Origin: Sordaria brevicollis
Taxonomy: Eukaryota > Ascomycota > Sordariomycetes > Sordariales > Sordariaceae
DNA: 64,000 nt
Direction: 5' to 3'
Assembly: GCA_033439795.1 (NCBI GenBank)
Contig: JAUTDP010000005.1
Coordinates: 3,465,059 to 3,529,058 of the forward strand
Shown: in pieces, positions 48,050 through 62,085 of the stretch
Position numbering within the stretch: the first letter of the stretch is position 1
Layout: every line of letters begins with the position of its first letter
The notes under the pieces: generated by a model
Seen by the model: the letters and a program-made list of their open reading frames with translations, nothing else
Told to the model about the DNA's origin: nothing
The model's database searches: none
Made by a program: the position numbers and the translations under genes

Positions 48050-50700
48050 AAGAACGCCTCTAAATTATTTTAAAAACGGTTTAAAATACCCTAAATAAAA
48101 TAAAAATTAAATTATTTATTTATATTTTCTATAATAGGGAATAAACTTTTATATAGGATTTTAATAAATATAGAAAATTTAACCTAAATATTATTCCCTT
48201 TTTATAAATTTATATTATATTTTATTTTATTTAGTAGATAAAATCTGTTCTAATATTTAAAGCCCCCTATAATTAAATATACGATTTATTAAAGGATAGA
48301 ATATAAAAAGGGATTTTCGAAGAAAATTATATTACCTACCGAAATAATTAATTTCTAATTATTAAAAAGAATAGCGGCTTATATTTTATTAATAACGCTT
48401 AGCGGATTAATAAAATAATTTTAAAAGATATTAATTTATTTTTAAATTATAAAGAATTTAACGAAGCGTTTAGAGGGTATAAAATACTATTTTTATTCGA
48501 CTTTTTCTCCAATTACGATTAAATTCCCTTCGATAAAACTAATTACGACTTTATTACCTTTTTAATACCTTTAAGCCTTTTTAGGATAATTATTCTACTT
48601 TAAAAAGGTATTAATTCGGTTATTCAATTTATAAGGGCGATAATTAGGATATTTTACAATTTAATTCCTAATATTTACTAATTATATTTCAATAATATTT
48701 ATATTAAAGGGTTTCGGATAATTTATAACGAAGAGTAAATCGGTTCGAAGGGGATTAAGAAATATATTTTAAAATACTTTATAAATATTAATAAAATTTT
48801 AATTAATATTAAATTTATTAAAAGTACTATTATAATAATTAAATTATAATAATATTAGAAGGAAATAATTCTTATTAAGTATTTCTATATATTTAATAGA
48901 AAGGCCTTAATTAAAGAGAAAGTCCGAAAGATTAACGAATAGATTTATTATAAAAAAATTCCTAGGAAAAAGGGAAGCGGTATTTAGAAATCTATTCTTT
49001 TTTAAGAATTATAAATTATTACCGGGTATAAATCTATAGGTTTAATATTATTATAATCCCTTTTTACGTTTTAATAAAGAAAGGAATTATATTTAAATAA
49101 ATTAAAAACGAATAATTCGCAATAGAATACCTTTAATATTTAATTACTACAATTCTAATCCTTACGACCCTTATTTATAATAATAAACGTTATAGAATTA
49201 TTATTTTAATAATCGATATTTTTTTTAAAAATTAGGGAAATATTTTAAAATAAATTGGCCCTAATAATAAAAAATATTTATATAAATTTAAAAATAGAAT
49301 TCAATTAAAAGTTAAAAAGCGTTATAATATTATTAAAAGTGAGTTTCGAGGGCTTTTCTATATTTTAAAGCGTTTATAGAAGTATTTCTTTAAAATATAT
49401 TTCGTTATTAAAATTAACGTTATAATCTTTATATATTAATTTAATAATACTATTAGTAATATCTTAGGGGCCTTATTAATATATTAAATTATTTAAATTA
49501 CATTTTTCGATTTTAAAGTTAAATATATTCCTAATTTAAAAAATTTTATAATTAATAGGCTATTTTATAAACCCTTTATAACTTTTAATTTATATAAAAA
49601 AGAATATAAAGAAGATATTAACGATTTCGTAAATATATAAATTTACGCTACCTTTATAGAATTACCTAAATTAATTCTATATAATAATTAATCGTAATAA
49701 TCGGAAAAGATTATTAGGTTCCTTCTAATTATAAAAATCCCTACCTACTTAAAAATCATAATTTTAAAGCGCTAATTCCGTAATAACGCGCTAAAGTATA
49801 TAATCCAAAATAATATTCTTTAATTATAGATTATTAATTTTATTCAATTCCTTAAGCGGATTATCGATATTCAAAAGGAGCGGTAATTAATTATAACCTA
49901 ATATTATAATAAAGTAAAATATTAAAGACGTAAGGGAATATATCGTTATATTATTAAATATTATTATTAGAAAAGTATATATAATAATCTTAAGGAATTA
50001 ATCTACTCTTACCCTTAATATTAATAATTTAATCCTAAATATTTCGAAAATAATTATTGATAATTTTATTCTAATTCTTACCCTTTTAATAAATAGATTT
50101 TAAATATTTAATATTTTCTAAGGGCCGACGGAAAAAGGATTCCTCTTTTAAAAATTAAAAAAAATACGACTAATTATATTAAAATTATTATTTATTTAAT
50201 ATTAAATTTATTTAAAAAAAATAGTTTTTTTAAATCCGTTTTTTTAAAATAGGGATATCCTTTAACAGTTTTAATTAATAGTAATTTTAAATTCTAATTA
50301 ACTATTATGAAATATTTAATTCAATTAAAGATCCGTAAGGAATATATTATACCTTTTAATTTTAAAACTAATAGAGATAATAAATAAAAATTTATAACGA
50401 TTACCGCTTTATTTATAAATATAATAAATAGTAAAGGGTATAATTAGAAGAAGCTTTTATTTTATATTTTATTTATTAACCGAATAATAACCCGGAGTAA
50501 TTATAATTATATTCCTTTTTAATTAATTTATAATTATAATTTTATTATTCCTATTAAATTCGATTTCCCCTTATAATAAGTTATTAATTAAAAAAATAAT
50601 AATAAATTAATAACGAAGGAGGAATTAATTTACGCTATTATTCAAATATACGAAGAATCGGAGTACCGGTTTAATTAGGCCGTTAAAAAAATCGCTATAA
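48050..50700 (+). pseudogene. Pol relic of element B (RT to integrase)
   Basis: Gypsy RT landmarks near 48.3-48.95 kb and an integrase C-terminal landmark near 50.3-50.6 kb are readable in one direction, with stops at former Gln/Trp positions. RNase H lies presumably between but I did not resolve it. A gag part is likely at about 44.6-46 kb, where a Cys/His-type cluster remnant occurs near 45.69 kb. Confidence 0.65.
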
Positions 50701-52059
50701 CGAGGGAAGTAATTACCACTTATTATAATAAAAGGGATAAACGAAAAATACGCTTTATTAAGATTTAAATCGAAATCGGAAATTTTATTTTAAAATATAA
50801 TAACGTTAAAAAAGTAAATATAAATTCTATACGGAAATTAATTTACTATTAGGAAAGTCTTTATTATATATATTAAATTTCTTCTTTAGGTAATATTTAT
50901 TATTTGAATATTTTTAACGGAATCCCTTTAAAAAAGCCGGTAAACGTTAAAAATATTAAAAAATTAATAATTAAGGATAGAATAATATTAAATACTAAAA
51001 ATCTATTAAAAGGCTTATAGGAATTAATTAATCCCGAAGAAAGATTTATTTAAAGTCTAATTAATAACGGAAAAATCGTAGAAGAAATTCCTAAGAGACT
51101 TTTAAGAGCGAAAGAACTTTAATTAATATTTATTAAGGGAATTCGAACGAAGACCTCTAATAAAAAATACGCTAAAATTTTGAAAAATTTTTAATCGAAG
51201 TAATTATTTTAGTAGGAAAGTTTCCGGGGGAGTAAATTTTAATTAAAAATTAATTTAAAATATAATTAAGTATTATAAAAAGGGAGGAAATTTAATTTTG
51301 ATTTAAAAACGACTTTAATTAATTTTAAATTATAAATAAAGGACTATAACGCTAAAAAATATATAATAAGGTTAATAATTATTAATATTTATAGGACGTT
51401 ATAAATACTATTTTTCTTCGAATTATTAAAAGTACCCCCAACCGAACGGCGTCCGAATCGATCTATACCCGACCGATTCTTTAATTATTAATTATTTTCG
51501 ATTAGGAATTCCAATTCCTTTTTCTTTTTTTTCTTACGTCTTTTATTTTTTATATTAAGTCCTTTATTTTTACTTTTAATTATTTATTTTCATTTATTCG
51601 TTTTTACTTTTATTTCTTTTAATTAATTAAAGGAAATCCTTATTAAGTTCCGTAATATAAATAATCTTTAGGAATTAATTTTAATTTTTTATTTCTTAGA
51701 AAATTATTATTTAGGGTTAGAGTAAATTAGAATACCCCTAACGTTAAAAGTTTAATACCCTTTTAATTAATTCTATATTATTTTTTAATATTTTTATTTT
51801 AAGGAGATTTTTCTTTAATAAAAATAATCATTCAGAGCCTTATTTACTTTTAAAAGGAAAATTAAATACTAAAATAAAAAGGAAATATTTAAGGGAAATT
51901 ATTTTTTTTTATTATTTATTCATTTTATATTTATTTTATTTATTAAAAAATTTTTCGCCGAAAAAGTTTTATACTTTATATAAGAGGTATTAATTTATAT
52001 TTATAACGTTAATTTATTTTTATTACTCTTTTTAAGAAGAATAATAATACCTTTTCCCT

Positions 52060-52460
52060 TTTCTTCAACGATAATAATAATACTATTTTCTTTACTTTAT
52101 TACCCTTAGAATTACTACTTTTAATAAACCTTTTACTAAGAACCTATTAATTAATTCCTCTTTTAATTTCAATATCTTCAATATTAATTTCAAATTTTAT
52201 CTTCTTATAAATAGGCTTTTTATCCTCGCTAACTTCTCTACTACCCTTATTATAAAATTTACTTTCTTTATTTAAATTATTACTATTCTTTAAAAGCCGA
52301 TTTATACTAATAATATTAAAAATATCTTCGTTATTATATATAATATTAATTTTAATACGATTATTACGAATATTTAAACCTTTTCCCTTTATATTTAATT
52401 ATTCGTATTTAAATTGAATATATTCGGCCTAATTTTTAAAATTATTAAATATACGCCGAT
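52060..52460 (-). pseudogene. Antisense readable frame in the 3' part of element B
   Basis: The minus strand keeps a single frame of about 130 codons with only four stops, all at possible Gln/Trp positions. It includes KYE-LNIKGKGLNIRNNRIKI, EDIFNIISINRLLKNSNNLN and REVSEDKKPIYKKIKFEINI. I do not recognise a family. Its orientation is opposite to gag-pol. Confidence 0.4.
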
Positions 52461-55400
52461 TTATTCTTTATTAATAACTCTTAAATACACCATCGATTAT
52501 TAGAATAAAGCCGCTAATATTATAATTATTAACTAAAATTTCGATAAAAGGCTATAATATAACGTTTTTATAAAATTTAAATTAAAATTCTTTTTTAAAA
52601 TAATTCGAATAAATATATTAATTTATTCGTTTAATATTCTAAGCGTAATTCCTATATATACCTCCTTTAATATTTCCCAATATAGAAACGCAATTTACGA
52701 AAGGAGATTAAATATTAAAGGACTCCTATTCATTATTATAGGTAAAAATCGAAATGTATAATTTCTAAATTTATTTAATATAATTAATATAAAGGAATTA
52801 ATTTTTAAAAGGAAGAAATTAATTAATAAAGGAAAATAAAAAAAAAAGAGGAATAAATCCGTATAGGGAAATATATATTTTAATAAATAAATTAAGGATA
52901 TACTCTTTTTTAATATATATATAAACGCTATAATAATTTAAAGGCTAACCTCCTTTCTTCTTAATAAAATACGCCGGTATTCCTTAATATTAAAATTATA
53001 TTAATTTAAATATTTAAAAATAATACGCCGGTATTAATTTACTAAATAGAATTCCTCTATTAAATTTTCAATTTATTTACAAGATTTTAATAAAACCTAT
53101 TCGAAATAGAACGAATTAATAAAGGGAGGATAAATAATAATAAAAATTTTTACCTTAAATAAAAAGATTTTAGTATTTATATTTATAAATATTCCTTAAA
53201 ATTAATTAATAATAAATTTAGGGCCTTAATAAATATAAACTTTATTAAAGAATTATTTTTTTCCATTAAAATAGGCGTTTATATAATAAGGATTATTCTA
53301 AATAATTAAAAGGAAATTGGGGATAAAATTATAAAAGGCTAAAGCCGAAAAATATTTACCTATAATAGTAATATATTCGCCGAAATTTATATTAAGAAAA
53401 GGTTTCTTCTATTAATTAATAAATACTTTAAAGCGTTAAATCTCCTCCTAAATGGAATTTTTCGTAATATTTTTAAATTTAATTATAATATTTTAATAAA
53501 AGAAGCAATTTTATATAATATTATTAAAAAAAAAAGAAATTTTTTAAACGAAAAGAAGCGAATAAAGTAAAAAAGAGTAATATAAATTTATTTATTAGTT
53601 AAAAAAGGAAATTTTAATTCCTTCCCTAATTATTTAAATAAATTACTTAAATAATAAAGATAAAATAATTAACGAGAATAGAGCCCGAACGTAAAAAGGT
53701 ATTCAAACGAATAAATATTCGGACTTAAAAGTATTTTTCGGGCAATATAATAATAAAAAAATATTTACAATATTAATAACGATTTTAAAATAATATAAAT
53801 TTATATAAAAAATAGAAAACTTTTACAATAATAAAAAGATTTTAATATATTATAAGGTAGGAAATTTTTCTTTCCCTTTACTACGACCTCTAATACTTTT
53901 TTTTATTAAAAAATAAATTTATACTAACTTCTTATAATTTTTTTTATTAAATATCCTTATATTTTTAATTTCAATAATATTATAATCTTTAAAAAAAACC
54001 CTTCTTCTCCCTCTTAAAATCTTTACCCTATTAAACGTCTATCTTTTACTCTTATATAAATCTACTCCTCCATTAAAAATAATTTCGAAAGAGGAAATCG
54101 TTTTTATATAAAAGGAATAAATTCTTTTCGTTAAAAATATAATATATTATAAAATTAATAAATTATTTAAAAGGATAAAATTTATTATCAAATCCTAAAA
54201 ATAGTAAATTTATAATTAAAAGGATATTAAAATATTCGCCGGGTAAATCTACTCCCCTAAAATAATTAAAGAAGAATAATAAAACTTTACCCCTTATTTA
54301 AATTAATACTGCTTAATTATTATAAATAAACGTTTAAATAAAAAGAAATTATTATTATACTTATTTATTATAAAGCCTAAAATTAATAAAACATTATTAA
54401 AACTAATTTATAAGGATATTCCCCTATTTATTAATTAGCCCGCTATCTTTCGGCAACCCAACCGCCTTACTTAAGAGTAAATTTATTTCGGCTTTATAAA
54501 CCTTTAATATTTTATAAATACCTAAATTTAAACGGAAAATATTAATATTTACATAACCCTTATTTATATATTATATAATTTCGGGGATTATATTTATATC
54601 CCTTTTTAAATTTATAAATTCGATAATAATATTATAAAATTTCCTAAATTAGGAGGAAATCTACCCGATTTCCTTAAAATTATTAAATAATAATATATCT
54701 TAATATAAATTAATAAATATTTTATTCTAATAAATTATAATAATAGAAATAAATAATAATTTATTTATAATTCGGTATTTATTTTCGATAATTACGAACG
54801 TACGAAGAAAATTTGCTTTTCCTTAACCTAATAATATATTATTATTTATAAACTTAATAATTAATTTATTAATTTAAAAAAGCGGTTTATTTAAATAAAA
54901 ATACTTTTCCTATATTAAATTTATATTTAATCTTATAATTTTTAATATTTAAAAGCTATACCAATTTTCTTTATTAAAATTTAACGCCGAAAATATAATA
55001 TTAGGAGCCTAGAATTAATTAATTAGGAGGAAGGAAATTACTAAAGGCCATAAATCTAAACCGGCTCGATATATTTCCTCGAATCCGTTATAATTTATAT
55101 ATAAATATACGCAATTTATAACGTTTTAACTATTTATTATATTTATATATTAATTTATATTGGAAATTACCTAAAAATCGAAATAAATTTACTCCGACGA
55201 ACTAAAATATTCTATAACGAAAATAATAAATTAAATTAACTTTTTCGGTTAAAAATATTTAAATTTTTTAACGAATATAATATTATATTACTATAAAAAA
55301 AAAGGATATTTTATATCTCTTTTAAAAAAATTAGAACGCTTTTTATAATATCTTTCAATAGGATAATAAGGGTCGTAATTTCTTTAAAAAGAAATTTTCG

Positions 55401-56245
55401 AAACTTTTCTTCGCCCGAAGGAAATAATAAATCTTCTCCCCTAATTCCTTATTAATATTAAATTTAAATAATTCTTCTTCTTCCTCTTCCTCTTTAAGAG
55501 AAGAAAATCGTAAGTAAAAAAAGACTATTATATTTATACCTAATATTAATTTTAAAGATAATAAATTCTTTAAAACCGTTAATGAGGGGGAATAAATCTC
55601 TTTTATATTTATTATAAAAATTACCTACGTTTAAAAAAAGAAATTCCCAACTTAAATTATAACGGCCAATTTTAATACTACTTTTAAAAAGGAAATTATA
55701 ATTAATTAGCCCTTACAACCGAAAAAGAAGAAAATAATAAAAAAATAATAAAACGATTTTATTATCTCGATATAAATTAATAAAGAGTATTTCTTAATTA
55801 ATTATTTTATCCTCCCCAAACCCCCTTCGGTTCCTAAAAATTTTCCCTAAGGTTTAAAACTTTATAGAAGAAATATATTAATAATTAAAATTGAATTTAC
55901 CAAAACGTTAAATAATAGAATAATTTAATTAATCCTTTTTAAAAATAAAATAAATATAAACGTTATTTAAATAATAATCGATATAAAATATACGGTTAAT
56001 AAAACGGGATTAAATATAGAAGAAAAAATTAAACGTAAAGTTTTAAAGAAATGCTTAATTAAAGAGAGAAAAGAAAATAAGGCTAATAAACGCCGGAAGT
56101 AATTTATACGTAAAGGATTAATTACTTTTTTTATTTTATTTCGGATATTTTTTCTTTAATTTAATTCTTATATTTTAAGAAAGAGGATTTTTATTATATA
56201 AATATTTTTATTTAAAATAGTATAAAAAATATTCGAAGGGAAATA

Positions 56246-56718
56246 TAATATAAGGTAAAATTATTATTTACTTAAATTTATAAATAATTATTTAAATAAT
56301 AAATAATAAAGTAAATATAAATTTATACTTCCCTCCCTCTATAAGATTCGGAACTTATATTTAAAAAAAGGATAAAAGGGGGAGGTTTCTCCTTCCTTCG
56401 ATTAAAGGAAGAAGAAGAAGAATAAAAAAAAAGAATAATTTTATTTTTTATTTAAAAAGAACCTTTTTTACGAAGCTATTAAATAACCCCCCTTAGGATT
56501 TCTATAAAAATTAATTAATAAATCCGCTCCTAATTAAAGAATATAATAAAAGTAAAGCTTTATTTTACTCTTACTCTTCTTTTTATAATAATAAAGTTAA
56601 GAATTATTAACCCTATCTACGTTTCTTAAGTAAAAATCCCCAGACTGGTTCAATCCTTCGCTATAAATTTATAGTATAGGCTCTATTTCCTTTGTAGTAT
56701 AGTTTTTGGTCCAAATCA
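56246..56718 (+). repeat. 3' LTR of element B (473 bp)
   Basis: Pairs with 43333-43805. Its last part is less mutated (GTATAGTTTTTGGTCCAAATCA), giving the unmutated LTR end CA. Confidence 0.92.
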
Positions 56719-57486
56719 ATATAACCTATAACGATATTTTACCGACCTTCTAAAAGAAATTAAACTTTATTTTAAAATTATTAAATATAATTAAAGAATA
56801 ATTAAACTCCAAAATCCCGTACCGGTATAAAGAAAAATCTATAGCCTATACCTTCGTTAAATAAATTCGACGAGTAATGCGGTCTATTATTGTTATAAAA
56901 GATATTTTATTAATATAACCGATAAAAGGAACGTTCCCTCAAATTCTACTGTATAAAGTCGCGAGGAAGATAATATATTAAAAAATCCTTTAAATACCCT
57001 TAACGAAACGGGAATTTTATATTATTATAAAGGGATTTTAATTTAAAGATCTAAATTTAGCCGAATAGGTAGTAATTATTTAATCTAAAAGGATTATAAT
57101 CGGGGGATATAAATTAAATAATTAAAGGGTTCTTTATTTTAAAAAACGGTTAATAATCCCTAAAGAAGGATTATTCTATAAAGAGATTTTACGCTCTTAT
57201 TACAATAATTTAAAGGCCGGTTATATAAGTACGCTTAAAACCTTAAAATTTATTAAAAGGAAATTCTACTAAAAAAGTTTTATATAAAATATTCGGGAAT
57301 ATATTATAAAGTACGAACTATATTAAGGGATTTAAAAACCCCGATACTAATCCTACGGAAACTTTTAATCTTTATTCATACCCGAATAACTTTTTTAAAA
57401 AATTAATATCGATTTTATTATTAGCCTTCCGCTAAATTAAGAAGTTTACGGGAAGATATATAATATTATTTTAATAATTATAACGG
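56719..57486 (+). mobile_element. Element A continuation (RNase H to integrase), truncated
   Basis: Resumes the element A sequence interrupted at 43332. Both are collinear with the uninterrupted copy at about 59,600-60,380. It ends abruptly within the integrase region near 57486, where a non-homologous, unmutated island begins. No 3' LTR follows for this copy. Confidence 0.75.
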
Positions 57487-57652
57487 TACGGCTCACCCGC
57501 TGGTCACTTAACTAGTTATATAACGACTAAGGTCGTTAGGTTGCTCAAGGAATTGGGCGAACTACGGACTTATTATCGCAAATCACTTATTTATACCAGC
57601 GAACGTCGTATTACCATTCACTTATATAATATATTTATTATACGGAACGTAA
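57487..57652. other. Island not affected by RIP between two element-A copies
   Basis: Contains many CA/TG dinucleotides (e.g. GCTGGTCACTTAACTAG) in contrast to both sides. There is no ORF. Its right end includes the CGTAA target site of the next element. Confidence 0.6.
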
Positions 57653-57938
57653 TATAAGGGTATCGCTAAGAAAGCCTAGGGGGACCTGTATAATTAGGGT
57701 ATAATAGCCTAGGACGATAAATAAAATAGCGGATAAAATAAAGATAGCAGGATATAACATAGAGGAAAGGATTTCGGAGTCCGGGCGCCGACCGTTCCGG
57801 ACCTATAGGGAAGCGTATAAATATAAAAGAGGATAATTCCTAATTAAAAATTTATATTTAACCAAATTAAAATCTTTCTCCTAAAATAAATTTACTTTAT
57901 ATAACCTACTCTTACCCTTTCGTATTTATAATTTTATA
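57653..57938 (+). repeat. LTR A2 (286 bp), 5' LTR of second A copy
   Basis: Starts TATAAGGGTATCGCTAAGAA and ends TTTATA. Collinear with A1 and A3. Confidence 0.92.
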
Positions 57939-60900
57939 ATTCTTTAACCTCTATAATTCTATTAACGAAAGTTGTAAATATAATTAATAAACGCAAAGAA
58001 AATTCGTATAAAAAAAGCGCTACCGGCTTTTATTATAAAAATAACGCAAGCCTAATATAAAAAACGTATAACTACCTACGTATTATTAATAATATAATTA
58101 AAAATCCCGCCGATAAAGGGGTTATTAATAAATATAGGGAAGATAATTACGAAGTGGCGTCCTACGAACCTAAGAATAATACCGCCCTAAAAAATCCCAA
58201 CGATAAATATAATAATATTAGCGATAATAAACCGTAACCCGAACTTATACCGTATAAAGAAATTAAAGGTAATTCTAAGTAAGAAATTTAAATATAATTT
58301 AAAAAGCGGTATTTAATAAGGAATTTACGTACCTTTAACCGCTACCGCTCTAGGAGCCCTTATTAATAAAAGGAGTATTATATTAATAAGGCGGAATAAT
58401 AATTATAATCGGAATTTCGTTGGAATAAGAACCCCCTAAAGTCTAATCGGCGTAACTATTCCCTATCCGTATATAACCGCTTATTAAACGAATATTCCCA
58501 ATCCCGCTCTTATTTTTATTTCCATTCCCGCTCCTAATTTTATACCTATTCCCATTCTTAAACCCGTTCCTACTCCCCGTCCGCCCAATCCGACCAATCC
58601 GGCCATTTTAATAACCTTTCCTCCGCGTAAAAGCGTTATAAGCGGCGAATATCCTACGAACGTAAACGTATAAAACGGCGCGAACGCTAAAGATTTATAG
58701 AAATAATACTACAATTCCTATAAATATTATTATAATTTATATAAAAAACCGTGGGCCAAGGAGATAAAGAATCCCACCTACGTCCCCCTACGTATAACGT
58801 TCGTAAATTAACAACGAATAATACGAGCATTTCCGTTTAATTTTCGAACGTCTACGCACTGCCTAACTTTTCGTAAAAGCGTCCAAGTACGAATTTTATA
58901 AAGATTACGTTAATTTCTTCGACTACCGGATTACTATAGAAAGGGTAATAATAAACCCCGAAAGGGTGAAAGCAATTTAAGAGTAGTTAATACCTAAATC
59001 CTTCTATAATATTTAAATATTCTTAAGATTTGCCAATTTTTACCGACGGTTCGTATATTAGTACTTTTATATAATAGGGCTTATTACTAATTTATTAAAA
59101 GGGAATAAGAACGGGCGGAAATTAAACGTATTCTATTAAACTAAAAAGGCCGATAAAATATTCCGAATTTTAAAGGAAGCGTTTATAATAGCGCTAATCT
59201 TTCGTTATTAAGATTTAATTAAAAAGATTAAAATTAAAATAGACGCTTCGTAAAAAATTATTTCGAAAATTTTATCCTAATTTATAAGAAATATTTAATA
59301 CCCTATAATATTCTTTTCCAAAAAATTAATAAACGTAGAATAATAATAATATATAAGTTAATAAAAATTATTTACTATTATAACCAATTTAAATTATTAA
59401 GTATATTATTTAAAAGGACTTCTAAAGCTATTTATAATATTTATAAATTATAAAACGTTAAAAAATATTATAAAATCGCCGGCGAATAATTTACGTAAAA
59501 AACTAATTCGCTAAATCTACTGGTTATTTTAATTCGATTTCAAAATAAAATACTAATTAGAGAAAACGAACCTAACGAACGGTTTATTTAAGAAGTTAAA
59601 TTATATAAAAGAGGATATAATTTATAACGATATTTTACTAACCTTTTAAAAAAAATTAAACCTCATTTTAAAATTACTAAATATAATTAAAGAGTAATTA
59701 AGCTCTAAAATCCTATACCGGTATAAAAAGAAATTTATAGCTTATATTTTCGTTAAATAAATTCAACGAATAATATAATCCGCTACTATTATAAAAAATA
59801 CTTTATTAATATAACCGATAAAAAGAGTATTCCCTTAAATTTTACTATATAAAGTTATAAAAAAGATAATATACCGAAAAATCCTTTAAATACCCTTAAC
59901 GAACCGGGAATTTTATACTATTATAAAAGGATTTCAACCTAAAAATTTAAACCTAATTGAATAAATAACGATTATCCAATTTAAAGGGATTATAATTGAA
60001 AAATATAAATTAAATAACTAAAAGGTTCTTTATTTTAAAAAATAATTAATAATCTTTAAAAAAGGATTATTCCGTAAGGAAATTGTACGCTCTTATTATA
60101 ATAATTTAAAGGCTAATTATATAAATACGCTTAAAACCCTAGAATTTATTAAAAAGAAATTCTATTAGGAAGGCCTTATATAAAACGTTCGAAAATATAT
60201 TATAAAGTACGAATTATATTAAAAGATTTAAAAACCCTAATACCAACCCTATAAAAACCTCTAATCCTTATTAATACCCGAATAACCTTTTTAAAAAATT
60301 AATATCGATTTTATTACTAATTTTCCGCCGAATTAAAGGGCCGATAAGAAAATATATAACGCTATTTTAATAATTGTAAACCGATTTACTAAAATAGTTT
60401 TATTTATATTTATTATTAAAATATTTAATATAACTTCTATAGCGTCCCTATTATATAAATACGTAGAATACCGATTCGGTTTACCGTTAAAAATTATAAA
60501 TAATAAGAATAAATTATTTATTAATGAATTTTAGAAAGAATTTACTAAAATATATAGAATCCTACGAAAATTATTTACCGTATTCTACCTATAAATAAAT
60601 AGGTAAATAGAACGTTTATATTAAATTATCGAAAAAATTTTACGTATCCGAACTTTAAAAAGCGACCCTATACTTTAAAATAGGGAACTCCCGGAAGCGG
60701 AATTCGCGTACAATAATTCTACGTATGTAATTATAAGGGTTTCGCTATTCGAAGCTTTATATAATTATTACCTATGTATAATCGAATATATCGAAGGGTA
60801 AAATCCTATTAAAATTTAAAATGTAAAGGAGCGATTATAAAAATTAAAAGAAATTTACAAAGTAATATAACGCTATTAAAATTAAATAATAAAAGCGTAA

Positions 60901-61689
60901 AAAAAGGAGTATAATAAAAAGTATACGCCGATCGAATTTTAACCGGGTAACGTTATAAACCTATTAATTAAGAACTTTTAATTTAAAAATAAGAAATTAA
61001 TACCTATATATATTAAAATTAAAATATTAAAGAAAATTAACTCCTAAGCGTATTAAATAATTTTATTAATATAATATAATTAAATATATAACGTCTTTCT
61101 AATTAATTTATTAGAACCTTAGAAGAGTAAAGAAGACGGAAATTACAAAATACTATTACCGGAATTATACGATAAATAAAAAGAGTAAAAAATTAAAAAA
61201 ATCGTAAATTATTAAAAAATAAATACAAATTAGAGGTTTTTAATTAAATAAATAAAGTAACCTATAAAATATAATATTTAAGAATCCAAAAAATACCTCG
61301 AAAATATGCAAAAAGCGCTCTCTAAATATTAAAAAATTAAATAAAAATATTATAAAAAATAGGATAATTAATATAAATAATACAATAAAAATTTACTATT
61401 TTATAATTATAAAAAATAATAAACGTTATATATAATGTAAAATATTATATATAAAATTCAATAGGCGAATAATTACTATATACCCTAACGGGGACGGGAA
61501 TTAAGAACCCAATTATTAATAAAAAAAAAATATTATCGTCGGCGAAAAATTTACGCAACGGGACGAATTAAAAATAACCTATATTAAAAATAAAGTACCT
61601 AGGGATTAATAATCTAATTTTAAACATTTTAATATAATATTAATTAAGAAATAACTGTGCCGAACCGCAAATTAAAGCCACAAGGAGTA

Positions 61690-62085
61690 TAAAAAATCCA
61701 ATATATTAAAAGGAAAGCCGCTTTAATACTTCCTACTAGACCAAAAATTTTCCGTCCGATAAGGATAAAATAATTAAATTAAAAGAATTTAAACTAACTG
61801 GCAAATTCCTTATTAGAATTATAAAAAATCTAATATATTAAAAGGAAAACCGCTCTAATATTTCTTATTAAATTAAAGATTCTCCGTTTAATAAAAATAA
61901 AATAATTAAATTAAAAGAACCTAAATTAGCCGGCAAATTCCTTATTAAAATTATAGAGAATCCGATATATTAAGAAAAGAGCCGTTCTAATACTTCCTAT
62001 TAAATTAAAGATTCTCCGTCCGATAAGGACGAAATAATTAAATTAGAAAAACCTAAAGCCAATCGGCAAATTCCTTTTTAATATT
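61690..62085. repeat. 132-bp tandem repeat, three copies, in element A
   Basis: Corresponding points (the TC[C/T] before [A/G]ATATATTA) lie at 61697, 61829 and 61961, a constant 132-bp spacing. The unit includes GGCAAATTCCTTATTA and AAATAATTAAATTA. The length, 44 codons, would keep a reading frame. Confidence 0.85.

Larger units (their letters stand above)
43333..56718 (+). mobile_element. Ty3/Gypsy element B, full length, RIP-mutated (13.4 kb)
   Basis: Bounded by 473-bp direct LTRs (43333-43805 and 56246-56718) and inserted into pol of element A. The flanking (G/A)ATAT is compatible with a 5-bp target duplication. A purine tract (GAAGGGAAA) precedes the 3' LTR. RT is readable near 48,320-48,950 (LFLFDFFSNYDIP-type, INSVIQFIRAI). 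The integrase C-terminal part is near 50,280-50,580 (LLFYILFINRIITRSNYNYI, then PF). About 4.8 kb remain between integrase and the 3' LTR, containing a minus-strand readable frame. No gene is intact. Confidence 0.85.
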
